Positions 32,435 to 33,642 of a stretch of DNA of 33,642 bases are shown here, in pieces. Every line of letters begins with the position of its first letter. The stretch's first letter is position 1. The translations under genes and the position numbers were made by a program. A model generated the notes under the pieces. That model searched no databases and had not been told where the DNA came from. It saw only the letters and a list, made by a program, of their open reading frames with translations. The stretch spans positions 1 through 33,642 of the forward strand of contig JADJPG010000083.1 in NCBI GenBank assembly GCA_016713365.1, given 5' to 3'. This stretch comes from Verrucomicrobiota bacterium. Lineage in GTDB: Bacteria > Verrucomicrobiota > Verrucomicrobiia > Limisphaerales > JADJPG01.

Positions 32435-33642
32435 ATGCTTTTCAACTCGGGCATCTTCCTCCAGTTCTTCGCCGCGTTCCTGCTCCTCTACTGGCTCGTC
32501 CGTGGCAGCATGGCGCAGCGGAACTGGCTCATCCTCGTCGCCAGCTACCTCTTCTACGGTTGGTGGGCTCCGACGACGAACGCAGCGGCCGAGGACTCCA
32601 CCAACGCGATCGTCACCGTGATCTGGCACTGCCGCTTCCTCGCGCTCCTCGTCGCCACGAGCCTTTTTGATTTCTTCATCGCCAAGAAAATCGACGCCTC
32701 CGATTCGCCACGCCACCGCAAACTCCTGATCGCCGCCAGCATGACGGCCAATCTCAGTGTGCTCGGATACTTCAAGTACGCGGACTTCCTTTTACAATCC
32801 GCGACCGACGCCCTGAATGCGCTCGGCCTCAGCATCGCGCCTCGCACGCTCGGGCTAGTGCTGCCCGTCGGCATCTCGTTCTACACGTTTCAGTCGATGA
32901 GCTACACGATCGACGTCTACCGTCGCGAACTGCGCGCCACGCACAGCCTGAAAAACTTTCTCGCGTTCGTCTCCTTCTTCCCGCAGCTCGTCGCCGGCCC
33001 AATCGAGCGCGCAAAACATCTCCTGCCCCAGTTCGAATGCACTCGCACCATCACACTCCCCATGGTGCAGGAAGGCATCTGGCTGATGATCTGGGGCATG
33101 TTCAAGAAGGTCGTGCTGGCGGACAATTTCGCGCCGCTTGCCGAAATGGTCTTCGGCGACAAATCCTTCTCCGCCGCCACGGTGCTGCTCGGCACACTCG
33201 CCTTCGGCCTGCAAATCTACTGTGACTTCTCGGGCTACTCGGACATCGCCCGCGGCACCGCGCGCGTGCTTGGCTTCGACATCATGTGGAACTTCCACCT
33301 GCCCTACTCCGCCACCAGCCTGCGCGAGTTCTGGCAACGCTGGCACATCAGCCTCTCCACCTGGCTGCGCGATTACCTCTACGTTCCCCTCGGTGGCAAT
33401 CGCCACGGCACGACGCGCACCTACATCAATCTCACGCTCACCATGCTTCTCGGCGGACTCTGGCACGGGGCCGCTTGGAACTTTGTTCTGTGGGGACTCT
33501 GGCACGGACTCGGACTCGCCGTCACCCGCTCGGCCCTCGCGAACTTCCGCCTGCCGCGACCGCTCGCGTGGCTCGCCACCATGGCGTTCGTCTTCTACGG
33601 CTGGCTGATGTTCCGCGCGATTTCGTTCACGCAAATTGCCGC
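32435..33642 (+). CDS. MBOAT-family O-acyltransferase (AlgI/DltB-like), 3' end beyond window
   Basis: 402 visible codons from ATG 32435 with no stop before the window end. Polytopic membrane protein with the AlgI/PatA type motifs: NWLILVASYLFYGWW near the start, LPVGISFYTFQSMSYTIDVY, FFPQLVAGPIERAKHLLPQF, LQIYCDFSGYSDIARG, and LREFWQRWHISLSTWLRDYL. The catalytic histidine is in LGGLWHGAAWNFVLWG. Such proteins move acyl groups, often acetyl, across the membrane to exopolysaccharide or other surface polymers, usually with a periplasmic partner encoded next to them. The next gene is not visible. A segment around residues 48-60 (TTNAAAEDSTNAIV) is an unusual polar insertion between the second and third helices. 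Confidence 0.92.
   Translation, partial: MLFNSGIFLQFFAAFLLLYWLVRGSMAQRNWLILVASYLFYGWWAPTTNAAAEDSTNAIVTVIWHCRFLALLVATSLFDFFIAKKIDASDSPRHRKLLIAASMTANLSVLGYFKYADFLLQSATDALNALGLSIAPRTLGLVLPVGISFYTFQSMSYTIDVYRRELRATHSLKNFLAFVSFFPQLVAGPIERAKHLLPQFECTRTITLPMVQEGIWLMIWGMFKKVVLADNFAPLAEMVFGDKSFSAATVLLGTLAFGLQIYCDFSGYSDIARGTARVLGFDIMWNFHLPYSATSLREFWQRWHISLSTWLRDYLYVPLGGNRHGTTRTYINLTLTMLLGGLWHGAAWNFVLWGLWHGLGLAVTRSALANFRLPRPLAWLATMAFVFYGWLMFRAISFTQIA

Noticed and set aside
32855..33634. 259-codon minus-strand open frame opposite the MBOAT gene
   Set aside because: Low-complexity Glu/Gly/Arg product and antisense to an unmistakable membrane acyltransferase.
1..33642. CRISPR array, tRNA or rRNA genes
   Set aside because: No regularly spaced repeats and no cloverleaf or rRNA-like conserved stretches were recognised on either strand.

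Overview
The window is a GC-rich stretch of bacterial chromosome from a Gram-negative, respiring organism. Several features together suggest Verrucomicrobiota, possibly the Pedosphaera/Limisphaera side, although no rRNA or other decisive marker is present. These features are a pseudopilin with an H-x9-DG tail motif, a cytochrome b fused to two c-type haem domains, a receiver-like protein beside HemQ, weak ribosome binding sites, and GTG or TTG starts. That placement is inference.

Region 1 (1-2800) is accessory. An IS3-family element, open at the window edge, is inserted in the 5' part of a gene for a type I restriction R-subunit-like (HsdR_N) nuclease-domain protein. Next comes a small DUF559 nuclease-like gene bracketed by two direct copies of an intergenic palindromic repeat of about 140 bases.

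Region 2 (2800-10165) is housekeeping. A lipoprotein of the thioredoxin/DUF255 (YyaL, SPATS20) family is broken by a frameshift. Facing away from it is a tight operon: CPBP membrane protease, thiL, tsaE, tsaB, alr. Its end overlaps a convergent, also frameshifted, dedA-type gene. A gene-free stretch of about 570 bases follows, ending in a very strong hairpin.

Region 3 (10166-19267) holds ppk, a divergent organophosphate-type MFS transporter, and a long minus-strand series. In transcription order that series is an RRM RNA-binding protein (terminated separately), a conserved small protein, nuoA, nuoB, a PHP-type histidinol phosphatase, an iron-type alcohol dehydrogenase and a glutamine-synthetase family enzyme. 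The glutamine-synthetase frame runs abnormally into the antisense of the MFS gene.

Region 4 (19268-26949) has rpsO and pnp with hairpins between them and a good terminator after pnp. It continues with a small membrane protein, apaG, infA, an RMD1/DUF155-like membrane protein, and a probable lipid operon (processive glycolipid-type glycosyltransferase plus App1-type phosphatidate phosphatase).

Region 5 (26950-33642) carries a two-gene bc-type complex (Rieske protein and cytochrome b-cc fusion). It then has a degenerate receiver protein with hemQ, a pseudopilin followed by a membrane-anchored protein of unknown role, and an MBOAT acyltransferase cut by the window end.

I saw no tRNA, rRNA or CRISPR array. 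Several single-base frameshifts in otherwise intact genes may mean either decay or base-calling errors in this assembly. I did not find a convincing new defence or biosynthetic system. The best leads are the repeat-bracketed DUF559 gene, the cytochrome b fusion with duplicated haem domains, and the structured region before 10140.
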